From Nitronereus sp964503895 (GTDB lineage Bacteria > Nitrospirota > Nitrospiria > Nitrospirales > UBA8639): a stretch of DNA of 12,489 nucleotides. The notes beneath the pieces are model-generated. The model had not been told where the DNA came from, ran no database searches, and saw only the letters and a program-made list of their open reading frames with translations. Positions 6,798 through 12,489 of this stretch are shown in pieces. How positions within the stretch are numbered: position 1 is the first letter of the stretch; every line of letters starts with the position of its first letter. The stretch covers positions 1-12,489 of the forward strand of contig CAZDCF010000032.1 of the NCBI GenBank assembly GCA_964503895.1. The letters run 5' to 3'. Position numbers and translations under genes: made by a program.

Positions 6798-7277
6798 TCA
6801 CCGCTGCCAAGTTCGGCAAAAGGTTCGTTCATAGGCCAGGATTTTCCAGGCTTCATCTTCCGTAATTGTGACGGGAATCATAGGTACCATGCCAGTCCCT
6901 GGGCTTCCATTTTTCAATATCCAGAAGAGTTCTCCATCGCGCCGACGAGCATGAAACCGGCAATTGGTAAAATCTCGAGGGCCAGGATTAAGTTGCCGTC
7001 CCAGTTCCCCATTACCTGTGCCCGACTTCCCGTGACAACTTACGCACGTTCCTTTTCCCTCGTACAACAACTTACCTTCTTCAATAATATTGGGATGTGC
7101 AGTCTTGGTTGGTCCAAAAGGAGGAACTGCTTCTCTCGCCAGAGACCGTTCTAGGACTGGAACCCTAGGCCGCAAGGGCTCAACTTCCTGAGCCATCAAC
7201 CATCCTCCAGCTGGAATAAAAACCAATGCCCATACTAAGAAAAGAAAAATCAAACGTTGGAATTTATAAAGTTTCAA
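6798..7277 (-). CDS. Exported mono-haem cytochrome c (paralog 1)
   Basis: 159 residues with a TTG start at 7277; this start is chosen because it gives a complete signal peptide (KLYKFQR, then a hydrophobic core, likely cleavage near LMAQ/EVEP around residue 30), whereas the first ATG is codon 28. Haem is attached at C78-V-S-C81-H82; the likely axial methionine is M130 or M133 in GTGMVPM. Outside the haem motif, Cys106 and His109 (FTNCRFH) and Cys154 (ERTFC) are also present in paralog 2. The protein should be a periplasmic electron carrier. It lies just after the intrinsic terminator of paralog 2, only about 18 nt beyond the T-run, so it may depend on read-through; I see no convincing promoter of its own. 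Its Shine-Dalgarno is weak. Confidence 0.85.
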   Translation of the reverse strand: MKLYKFQRLIFLFLVWALVFIPAGGWLMAQEVEPLRPRVPVLERSLAREAVPPFGPTKTAHPNIIEEGKLLYEGKGTCVSCHGKSGTGNGELGRQLNPGPRDFTNCRFHARRRDGELFWILKNGSPGTGMVPMIPVTITEDEAWKILAYERTFCRTWQR

Positions 7278-7295
7278 CTTTTTCGCACCCCGACT

Positions 7296-7329
7296 AAAAA
7301 GCCCCGTTTAAGCAGATCCTAAACGGGGC
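7296..7329 (-). terminator. Strong intrinsic terminator between the two cytochrome c genes
   Basis: A perfect 10-bp stem, GCCCCGTTTA (7301-7310) with TAAACGGGGC (7320-7329), and a 9-nt loop. On the minus strand it is followed by TTTTT (7300-7296). The orientation ends transcription of the upstream cytochrome gene. On the plus strand no T-run follows. Confidence 0.9.
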
Positions 7330-7340
7330 CTCTTCATAGA

Positions 7341-7365
7341 AAGACTCCACAAAACAGAGAGTCTT
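7341..7365 (-). other. Hairpin in the 3' leader to the terminator
   Basis: A 7-bp inverted repeat, AAGACTC (7341-7347) and GAGTCTT (7359-7365), with an 11-nt loop. It lies between the cytochrome stop codon and the main terminator. It has no good T-run and may act as an mRNA 3'-end stabiliser or an auxiliary terminator stem. Confidence 0.5.
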
Positions 7366-7375
7366 AAAACGATAA

Positions 7376-7849
7376 TTACTTCCTGTATTTGTCGTATTTG
7401 GCGCAAAAACTCCGTTCGTAAGCAAGTACTTTCCATGCGTCTTCTTCCGAAATAGTAGCTGGAACCATGGACACCATACCAGTTCCCGGACTGCCATTCT
7501 TCACAACCCAGAATAATTCACCGTCTTTCCGCTTCTTGTGAAATTTGCAGTTAGTAAAATTACGAGGTGATGGATTCAGCACTTTACCAGCAGGACCATC
7601 ACCTGTACCCGACTTCCCGTGACAATTCACGCAAGTACCCTTACCTTCAAAAATCTTCTTGCCCGCAGCAACAATATCGGCAGGAGCTTTTTTCAATTTG
7701 CCAAATGGAGCCTTTAACTTCATAGCGGCACCACGCTCATTCTTAGGAACCCGCTTCTTCAAGGGATCTCTCTCTTTAGCTAATGCCAAATCCCCGCCCA
7801 CAAAGGCAAAAGCGGTCAGCAAGCTACACAACATTAGGAACTTCTTCAT
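7376..7849 (-). CDS. Exported mono-haem cytochrome c (paralog 2)
   Basis: 157 residues, ATG at 7849 with a perfect AGGAGG 5 nt upstream (7860-7855). The signal peptide spans residues 1-24 (MKKFLML...LALA, cleavage before KERD). Haem is attached at C73-V-N-C76-H77; axial methionine candidates are M125 and M128 (GTGMVSM). It shares with paralog 1 the motifs FEGKGTC/YEGKGTC, NCxFH (C101, H104), DGELFW, KNGSPGTGMV, EDEAWK/EEDAWK and ERxFC (C149). It is more Lys-rich than paralog 1, suggesting a basic soluble carrier that docks on acidic partners. The strong promoter, strong ribosome site and mRNA hairpins point to high expression. The likely role is periplasmic electron transfer; the specific donor and acceptor are not evident. 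Confidence 0.9.
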   Translation of the reverse strand: MKKFLMLCSLLTAFAFVGGDLALAKERDPLKKRVPKNERGAAMKLKAPFGKLKKAPADIVAAGKKIFEGKGTCVNCHGKSGTGDGPAGKVLNPSPRNFTNCKFHKKRKDGELFWVVKNGSPGTGMVSMVPATISEEDAWKVLAYERSFCAKYDKYRK

Positions 7850-7893
7850 GCATTCCTCCTTTGATAATTAGACCCTAAACAGATAAACAGTGC

Positions 7894-7913
7894 GGCAACC
7901 TTACCTGGTTGCC
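7894..7913 (-). promoter_or_regulatory. Inverted repeat in the cytochrome c 5' leader
   Basis: A perfect 7-bp dyad, GGCAACC (7894-7900) and GGTTGCC (7907-7913), with a 6-nt loop, about 45 nt before the start codon and inside the predicted leader of about 120 nt. It could be an mRNA hairpin or a regulator binding site. No T-run follows on the minus strand, so it is not an ordinary terminator. Confidence 0.5.
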
Positions 7914-7978
7914 ATAAAGAAGTATTGTTCTTGAAACGCTCCAGATCCCCTCTAATACAAAACACGGAAAACGTCGGA

Positions 7979-8008
7979 AATATATCAACGCTATTTTTAG
8001 AATGTCAA
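7979..8008 (-). promoter_or_regulatory. Near-consensus sigma-70 promoter for cytochrome c paralog 2
   Basis: TTGACA (8008-8003, perfect), an 18-nt spacer, and TATATT (7984-7979, five of six) on the minus strand. Transcription would start near 7972, giving a leader of about 120 nt, unusually long for this window. Confidence 0.65.
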
Positions 8009-8071
8009 GGTTGCAGCCTGATCAGCATTTCACCGTAAGCTCTGGCCCTTGAAAGGATTTCTGCTCCTCAC

Positions 8072-8194
8072 TCAAAACGTTTTAGCATAGAGGTACGCAA
8101 TTTGATGTGTTTGAAATGATCCATCTTGATTAACTAGGACAGTTTTCAGAGGCCAGAAGAGAATTCCTAAAGCGATTGTCAACAGGTGCCACAT
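8072..8194 (-). CDS. Possible 40-residue hydrophobic small protein
   Basis: An ATG-initiated reading frame of 40 codons in the 240-nt space between rodZ and the cytochrome promoter: MWHLLTIALGILFW, then PLKTVLVNQDG, ending YAKTF. The N-terminus could be a single membrane helix. A GTG three codons upstream is an alternative start. No Shine-Dalgarno is visible before either start, so chance is quite possible. Nothing else coding is seen in 8009-8247. Confidence 0.2.
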   Translation of the reverse strand: MWHLLTIALGILFWPLKTVLVNQDGSFQTHQIAYLYAKTF

Positions 8195-8247
8195 AGTGAG
8201 CACGAGAGCAGACCGAAAGAGTCAATAGCGATCTTTTGCAATTCCTG

Positions 8248-9195
8248 TTAGGGTTTGATTTCAAGATCATGTATCACCTTCCCTTGCTCTCCAAAGGGCC
8301 CGCGTGGTTCGCCATTGAGCCTAACCTTCACCCCGCCGGCATTTCCCAATGTTAGCCAGAAACGTTCATGAGCACGCCATAACGCTCGCTCGCCAGGCTG
8401 CAACAAAGCCTCATGAGGCGCACGATCATCAGAACGAACAACAACCCATGTAAGTTCTAAAGCTTCCAATTCCAGCATGATTGGACCATCCTGTTCGCCC
8501 AAGCTCGGCTTAAAGGGTGCACGCATGGGCTTTACCGATTTAACAGACTGGGGAACAGCCGATTCTTGAATAACGGGTTCTGGTTCTATAACGGATTGAA
8601 CTGGGCGAGCAGGGGTTGCCTCAACCTTTGAGACAGCAGCTACCTGAATTGATTTTTTTTTGGTATCCGGTGTGGGAGGGGTCACTGATGCCTGTCCACC
8701 ACCCCCAGTTTTGACTTCGGAAGGGGTATTAGTAATTTCCGGCTCAACAATGGGAGCAGATTGAGTAGAAGAAATTGATTTTGAGGTTGAGCTAGTTTGT
8801 GACTTTGGTGAGGAGGGTTGCTCACGCGAAACAATAAAGACCAACCCAATCAGAACCACGCCAGTAAGAATAAACACCGCATTTCTATCCGTTTTCCCCT
8901 TCCGGTCATCCTCTTCCCGTTGGATAACTTGCTTTTGCTCTTCTTCCTCGCTTTGGTAATAGAATGCAGCTGAAGCTGAAAATCGCCGAAGGGCTTCTTC
9001 TTCATCCAACCCTAAAGCTCGGGCGTAGATCCGGACAAACCCTTTAGCAAACACCTTTTCGGGGAGCAAATTGAAACGCTCCTCCTCCAAAGCTTCTAAA
9101 TAGAATTCTTGGATTTTGGTTGAGACAGCAAGTTGCTCAAAGGTTAATCCTTGGGCTTCTCGCTCCTCTCGAAAATATCCTCCTAAGGAATCCAT
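8248..9195 (-). CDS. rodZ: RodZ-like morphogenesis protein (HTH, membrane helix, DUF4115)
   Basis: 315 residues, ATG at 9195 (an in-frame TGA lies two codons upstream). RodZ links the MreB cytoskeleton to the envelope and controls rod shape. Domains: a helix-turn-helix of the HTH_25/RodZ type at about 3-75 (LGGYFREEREAQGLTFEQLA, then the typical KGFVRIYARALGLDEEE); a charged juxtamembrane stretch (about 82-104); one membrane helix at about 105-123 (NAVFILTGVVLIGLVFIV); a long Ser/Thr/Pro/Lys-rich linker (about 125-235); and a C-terminal DUF4115-type beta domain (about 238-313; LTWVVVRSDD, LQPGERALWRA, VRLNGEPRGPFG). This order gives cytoplasmic N-terminal and periplasmic C-terminal parts, as in RodZ. 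It lies 154 nt after the PfkB kinase gene on the same strand. GAGG is only 1 nt before the ATG, so the ribosome site is atypical. Confidence 0.85.
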   Translation of the reverse strand: MDSLGGYFREEREAQGLTFEQLAVSTKIQEFYLEALEEERFNLLPEKVFAKGFVRIYARALGLDEEEALRRFSASAAFYYQSEEEEQKQVIQREEDDRKGKTDRNAVFILTGVVLIGLVFIVSREQPSSPKSQTSSTSKSISSTQSAPIVEPEITNTPSEVKTGGGGQASVTPPTPDTKKKSIQVAAVSKVEATPARPVQSVIEPEPVIQESAVPQSVKSVKPMRAPFKPSLGEQDGPIMLELEALELTWVVVRSDDRAPHEALLQPGERALWRAHERFWLTLGNAGGVKVRLNGEPRGPFGEQGKVIHDLEIKP

Positions 9196-9333
9196 ACCTC
9201 AGTTCTATTCTTCGTCCCATCCCTACATCAATGTTACATGAGAGAAAATCCTGAATGCAGAACGCGGAAGGTGTTTACTTCCGGACCCACGAAACAAACT
9301 TTTTTTCATTAACACTGTACCGAATGGAATAAC

Positions 9334-9347
9334 CCCCAATGTTGGGG
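9334..9347 (-). terminator. Weak candidate terminator after the PfkB kinase gene
   Basis: The palindrome CCCCAATGTTGGGG (5-bp stem with a 4-nt loop), 2 nt after the kinase stop codon. On the minus strand it is followed by GTTATTCC, a poor T-run. It may attenuate rather than end transcription into rodZ. Confidence 0.3.
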
Positions 9348-9349
9348 TC

Positions 9350-10267
9350 TTACAATGACAGGTCCTCGAAATGTGTGAGGCGCTTGAACTCGCAAAAACG
9401 GTCCTCCACCTCTTTATAGTCTAGGTCGCGCAAACGGTCAAGACTAAAGGCTTCGACATTAAAGGAGGCCATTACACTTCCAAATATGATCGCTCTCCGC
9501 ATTCCAGCATCAGAAAAATCCCTAGTTGCGGTTAAATGTCCCATAAACCCGCCTGCAAAGGTGTCTCCGGCGCCTGTGGGATCCTTGACCATTTCCAACG
9601 GAAAAGCTGGGGCACCAAAGGTTTGCTTTCCGTTAAACATGAGGACCCCATACTCCCCACGCTTAACAATCAAATGCTTCGGACCTCGTGCCAAGATATC
9701 CTGGGCGACTTTAACCAGGTTAGAATCTTGGCCCAATTCACGTGCCTCTCCATCATTAATGACAAGGACATCAACTTTTTCAAGTACTTTCCATAACTCT
9801 TCCTGCTTTCCGCCGATCCAAAAGTTCATGGTATCACATGCCACAAGTTTTGGCCGTTGGACTTGATTGAGTACATCCATTTGCAGTTCAGGATCGATAT
9901 TCCCCAAAAACAACAAGTCCGGATCACGATAATGGGCAGGAATTTTTGGGTGAAATGTTTCAAGCACATTCAATTGGGTATCGAGCGTGTGAGCTTCGTT
10001 GAGTTGATAGGTGTATTCACCTTTCCATCTAAAAGTTTTTCCATTCCGGCGCTCTAAACCTGAGACATCAATTCCTCGGCTCTTTAAAAATTCAATATGG
10101 TGCTCTGGAAAATCCTCGCCAACCACGGCAATCAAGTCCACTTCGGTAAAAAAACTGGCTGCCGTTGAAAAATAAGTAGCCGACCCACCTAGTACATCAT
10201 CCACTTCACCAAATGGGGTCTTAACTGTATCAAACGCAACTGACCCCACCACTAACAGTTTTCCCAT
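9350..10267 (-). CDS. PfkB-family sugar/nucleoside kinase
   Basis: 305 residues, ATG at 10267; AAGGAG (10281-10276) is 8 nt upstream, inside the end of mtnP. PfkB/ribokinase family: it transfers phosphate from ATP to a hydroxyl of a sugar or nucleoside. Visible signatures: a substrate-side glycine motif LGGSATYFSTA (26-36), NDGE (171-174, NxxE metal/phosphate motif), and DPTGAGDTFAGGF (229-241) with Asp235 as expected catalytic base and GAGD as anion hole. Length fits the family. The substrate cannot be read from sequence alone. It starts 1 nt after the mtnP stop, so translation is probably coupled. This suggests a role in nucleoside or methylthioribose-related salvage, for example adenosine, or a sugar released after phosphorolysis; this is inference. 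It is not the classical methylthioribose kinase MtnK, which belongs to another family. Confidence 0.9.
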   Translation of the reverse strand: MGKLLVVGSVAFDTVKTPFGEVDDVLGGSATYFSTAASFFTEVDLIAVVGEDFPEHHIEFLKSRGIDVSGLERRNGKTFRWKGEYTYQLNEAHTLDTQLNVLETFHPKIPAHYRDPDLLFLGNIDPELQMDVLNQVQRPKLVACDTMNFWIGGKQEELWKVLEKVDVLVINDGEARELGQDSNLVKVAQDILARGPKHLIVKRGEYGVLMFNGKQTFGAPAFPLEMVKDPTGAGDTFAGGFMGHLTATRDFSDAGMRRAIIFGSVMASFNVEAFSLDRLRDLDYKEVEDRFCEFKRLTHFEDLSL

Positions 10268-10268
10268 G

Positions 10269-11162
10269 CTATGTACTCCTTTTTGAATTTTTCTTTAGTC
10301 TAGGTGGTAAGAGTAATCGATATCGGCGTTTAGCCGCCGCCGTTATGGCTGTGGGCAAAGTAACAATAGCTTGTTGCAAAGCAGTTCCACAGTTACACGC
10401 TCGTGGGGCGGTCGTATATTTCAAAGCTTGCCGAATAACTTTTTTGGCTTGCACGACATTATCGTGCATGATTTTCAAAATCGCCTCGACAGTGACTGAT
10501 TCCTCGATTTCATGCCAACAATCATAATCCGTGGCCAATGCAAGGGTGGCATAACACATCCCAGCCTCTCGAGCGAGTTTGGCTTCAGGAATATTCGTCA
10601 TGCCAATCACGTCCACGCCCCATTGCCGATACAGATTCGATTCGGCCTTAGTAGAAAATTGGGGTCCTTCGATACACACATAGGTACCGCCGGTATGAGT
10701 CGTGACCCCTACTTGTTTCGCCGCGCGAAGGACAATTTCGGAAAAGTCCTTGCATATAGGCTCGGCAAAGGACACATGGGCTACCACACCTTGATCAAAG
10801 AAGGTTCCCAACCGCTTGGTCGTTCGATCAATAAACTGATAGGGCAACACCAAATGCCCAGGTTCGATATGCTCCTTCATGCTTCCAACAGCACTAACAG
10901 AAAAAATCCTCGACACGCCTAGAGATTTGAGAGCATAAATATTGGCGCGATAATTGATCATCGAGGGATTAATCCGGTGCCCTCGACCGTGCCGAGATAA
11001 AAAGGCTACTTGCTGCCCTCCGAGCTTTCCAACAACGATAGCATCCGATGGTTTTCCAAACGGGGTAATCTTTCGAACTTCGCGTATATGAGTAAGTCCT
11101 TCCATTTCATACAAACCACTACCACCAATCACGGCAATATCCGCTCGAGGTTTTCCGGCCAT
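10269..11162 (-). CDS. mtnP: S-methyl-5'-thioadenosine phosphorylase
   Basis: 297 residues, ATG at 11162. The enzyme cleaves 5'-methylthioadenosine (from polyamine synthesis and other SAM reactions) with phosphate to adenine and 5-methylthioribose-1-phosphate. Signatures of the PNP/MTAP family are IGGSGLYE (12-19), SRHGRGHRINPSMINYRAN (56-74), the phosphate/ribose region ending EGPQFST (165-171), MTNIPEAKLAREA (188-200) and TDYDCWHE (211-218). The aspartates of TDYD are those that select 6-aminopurines, favouring adenine over guanine/hypoxanthine substrates. A CNCGTALQQAIVT segment (256-268) matches the family C-terminus; the last roughly 28 residues form a basic extension. It follows miaA by 7 nt and precedes the kinase by 1 nt. 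The ribosome site (around AGGAAG) lies in the end of miaA. Confidence 0.95.
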   Translation of the reverse strand: MAGKPRADIAVIGGSGLYEMEGLTHIREVRKITPFGKPSDAIVVGKLGGQQVAFLSRHGRGHRINPSMINYRANIYALKSLGVSRIFSVSAVGSMKEHIEPGHLVLPYQFIDRTTKRLGTFFDQGVVAHVSFAEPICKDFSEIVLRAAKQVGVTTHTGGTYVCIEGPQFSTKAESNLYRQWGVDVIGMTNIPEAKLAREAGMCYATLALATDYDCWHEIEESVTVEAILKIMHDNVVQAKKVIRQALKYTTAPRACNCGTALQQAIVTLPTAITAAAKRRYRLLLPPRLKKNSKRST

Positions 11163-11169
11163 TGCTCTG

Positions 11170-12201
11170 CTATCTTCCTACCTTTATAGGTTTTGGTGAA
11201 TCTGATCCTTCGCAGTGCGCTTCTTCCTTGATAGATCGTAAGAATTGGTCAATTCGACCCAAAACGCGATCAATAATGTTGGTCAGAGCCTCATCATGAG
11301 AAATCTCCAACCATTCCACATTTGGCTCTTTCCGAAACCAGGTCATTTGCCGTTTCGCAAAATGACGAGTATCGCGCTTAAGTCGACGAATGGCTTCTTC
11401 AAAACCGTATTCGCCTTCCAGGAAACCCGCCATTTGACGATAGCCCAAACTTTTCATAGACGTCAGGTTTCGCGAATATCCTTGCGCCAGAAGCCGACGA
11501 GTTTCCTCCACAAGCCCCTTGCCAATCTCAACATGCACGCGTTCTTCAATCCGTCGATACAACGCTTCTCTGTCCATAGTCAGTCCCAATACCAAAGCGG
11601 AAAAGGGTTGCTCCTGAAATCCATGCTCATGATGAACTTGGCTGGCAGGAAATCCTGTTTGTCGATATATTTCCAAAGCGCGCAACACTTTGATGGAATC
11701 ATTTGGATGAACTCGTTGAGTAGTCAATGGATCAACTTCTCCTAGTTCGTGATACAAAGCTGCAAGCCCCCGTTCCTGGACTTCTTGCTCCAGTTGCCCT
11801 CGAAGCGTCCAATCCACAGGGGGACCTAACCAAAGACCACGCAATAAGGCCCGAACATATAAACCCGTTCCCCCAACCACCAGAGGAATTCGGCGTTCAT
11901 GGTGCAACCGATGAATCTCGCCCACCGCACGCCGGCGATACTCTCCGACATTAAATGGTTCATCAGGATTTACTAGGTCGATGAGGCAGTGGGGAACTTC
12001 TTGGCATTCTGCCTGAGAGGGCTTATCCGTCCCAATATCCATGCCACGATAGACTTGCGTGGAATCTGCGGTGAGGACCTCCGTGCCTAGTGCCTTGGCT
12101 ACTTCAAGACCCAAACGGCTTTTTCCAATAGCCGTGGGACCCACCAAAACTATTACAGGCTTCTGGCTTGTATCATAATCAGAGGTAAGATTTAGGCGCA
12201 T
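11170..12201 (-). CDS. miaA: tRNA dimethylallyltransferase
   Basis: 343 residues, ATG at 12201. MiaA transfers a dimethylallyl group from DMAPP to adenosine-37 of tRNAs reading UNN codons, giving i6A37, which MiaB then methylthiolates. Visible motifs: P-loop GPTAIGKS (21-28), DSTQVYRGMDIGTDKP (46-61) with the general-base Asp, VVGGTGLYVRALLRG (108-122), HPNDSIKVLRALEI (165-178), SMKSLGYRQM (248-257) and RDTRHFAKRQMTWFRKE (276-292, tRNA-binding). The C-terminal tail after about residue 325 is short and polar. It lies 19 nt after the mutL stop, an arrangement common in many bacteria. No strong Shine-Dalgarno is seen, consistent with coupling to mutL translation. I see nothing odd in the active site. 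Confidence 0.97.
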   Translation of the reverse strand: MRLNLTSDYDTSQKPVIVLVGPTAIGKSRLGLEVAKALGTEVLTADSTQVYRGMDIGTDKPSQAECQEVPHCLIDLVNPDEPFNVGEYRRRAVGEIHRLHHERRIPLVVGGTGLYVRALLRGLWLGPPVDWTLRGQLEQEVQERGLAALYHELGEVDPLTTQRVHPNDSIKVLRALEIYRQTGFPASQVHHEHGFQEQPFSALVLGLTMDREALYRRIEERVHVEIGKGLVEETRRLLAQGYSRNLTSMKSLGYRQMAGFLEGEYGFEEAIRRLKRDTRHFAKRQMTWFRKEPNVEWLEISHDEALTNIIDRVLGRIDQFLRSIKEEAHCEGSDSPKPIKVGR

Positions 12202-12220
12202 AAGGAATACAAAGTTCCTG

Positions 12221-12489
12221 CTAAATTCTACGAAAAATTCGATGAAGCTCCTCTATGGAAAATCGCATTGTCACACGTCGCCCATGGGGACAGGTCAGAG
12301 GAAATCCTTCCTTAACCCAATCTTCTAAGACTAGTTTCATTTCCGGTTCGGCCATTGGCCGACCAGCTTGCACAGCCCCCTGGCAAGCTATCGAGGCCAA
12401 AATAGGACGAATGCGTTTTTCAATAGAATCCAGGGATTTCCATTCTGTCAAGTCATCAACCAAATCTTGAATTAATGCTGCATAATCCA
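12221..12489 (-). CDS. mutL: DNA mismatch repair protein MutL, C-terminal part
   Basis: The reading frame is open to the right edge, so only the last 89 or so codons are present. The segment is the MutL C-terminal dimerisation domain: a helix-rich stretch (DLVDDLTEWKSLDSIEKRI), ACQGAVQAG (ACR/ACH-like motif), EDWVKEGFPLTCPHGRR (CPHGRP-like motif) and a terminal FRRI (FxR-like motif). In nicking MutL proteins these three motifs contribute to the metal site, along with DQHA(x)2E(x)4E, which would lie upstream and outside the window. The endonuclease type is therefore likely but unproven. MutL couples MutS mismatch recognition to strand incision or removal. The stop is 19 nt before miaA, starting the mutL-miaA-mtnP-pfkB cluster. 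Confidence 0.92.
   Translation of the reverse strand, partial: DYAALIQDLVDDLTEWKSLDSIEKRIRPILASIACQGAVQAGRPMAEPEMKLVLEDWVKEGFPLTCPHGRRVTMRFSIEELHRIFRRI

Noticed and set aside
7294..7497. Minus-strand 67-codon frame at the 3' end of cytochrome paralog 2
   Set aside because: It runs out of frame through the cytochrome's coding end and the terminator.
9265..9283. Hairpin CGGAAG-N7-CTTCCG upstream of rodZ
   Set aside because: A 6-bp stem with no adjacent T-run on either strand; not enough to call a terminator or regulator.

Overview
The window looks like chromosomal DNA of a moderate-GC bacterium, probably phylum Nitrospirota (Nitrospira-like). That placement is an inference from three things: the gene order mutL-miaA-mtnP-pfkB-rodZ, the small secreted mono-haem cytochromes c, and the style of the short hypothetical proteins. 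No database search was possible. I see no rRNA, tRNA, CRISPR array or insertion sequence.

Layout from left to right. (1) Positions 1-843, minus strand: the N-terminal 281 codons of a secreted protein built from about ten MORN_2/YwqK-type repeats of 24 residues; the gene runs off the left edge. (2) Positions 1033-3951, minus strand: a UvrD/PcrA/Rep-type superfamily 1 helicase followed 6 nt later by an exported protein with a zinc-protease-like HELLH motif. (3) Positions 4156-5326, plus strand, divergent from the helicase: a soluble helical protein of unknown function and a small membrane-anchored coiled-coil-like protein, probably one operon behind a perfect TATAAT box. (4) Positions 5424-6592, minus strand: a HEAT-repeat protein with a very acidic N-terminus, and upstream of it a 67-residue, very basic protein with its own promoter. 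(5) Positions 6798-8008, minus strand: two tandem paralogous secreted cytochromes c separated by a strong intrinsic terminator; the upstream copy has a near-consensus promoter, a strong Shine-Dalgarno sequence and hairpins at both mRNA ends. (6) Positions 8248-12489, minus strand: a tightly packed gene cluster, mutL (only the 3' end is present), miaA, mtnP and a PfkB-family kinase, followed after about 150 nt by a RodZ-like morphogenesis protein.

How the genes fit together. The mutL-miaA-mtnP-pfkB run combines mismatch repair, tRNA A37 prenylation and purine or methylthioadenosine salvage, with gaps of 1 to 19 nt and signs of translational coupling. The paired cytochromes are likely soluble electron carriers outside the cytoplasmic membrane. 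The least explained parts are the MORN-repeat protein, the exported HExxH protein beside the helicase, the 4156-5326 pair, the acidic/basic HEAT pair, and the two extra cysteines shared by both cytochromes. I found no clear-cut new defence or mobile system.
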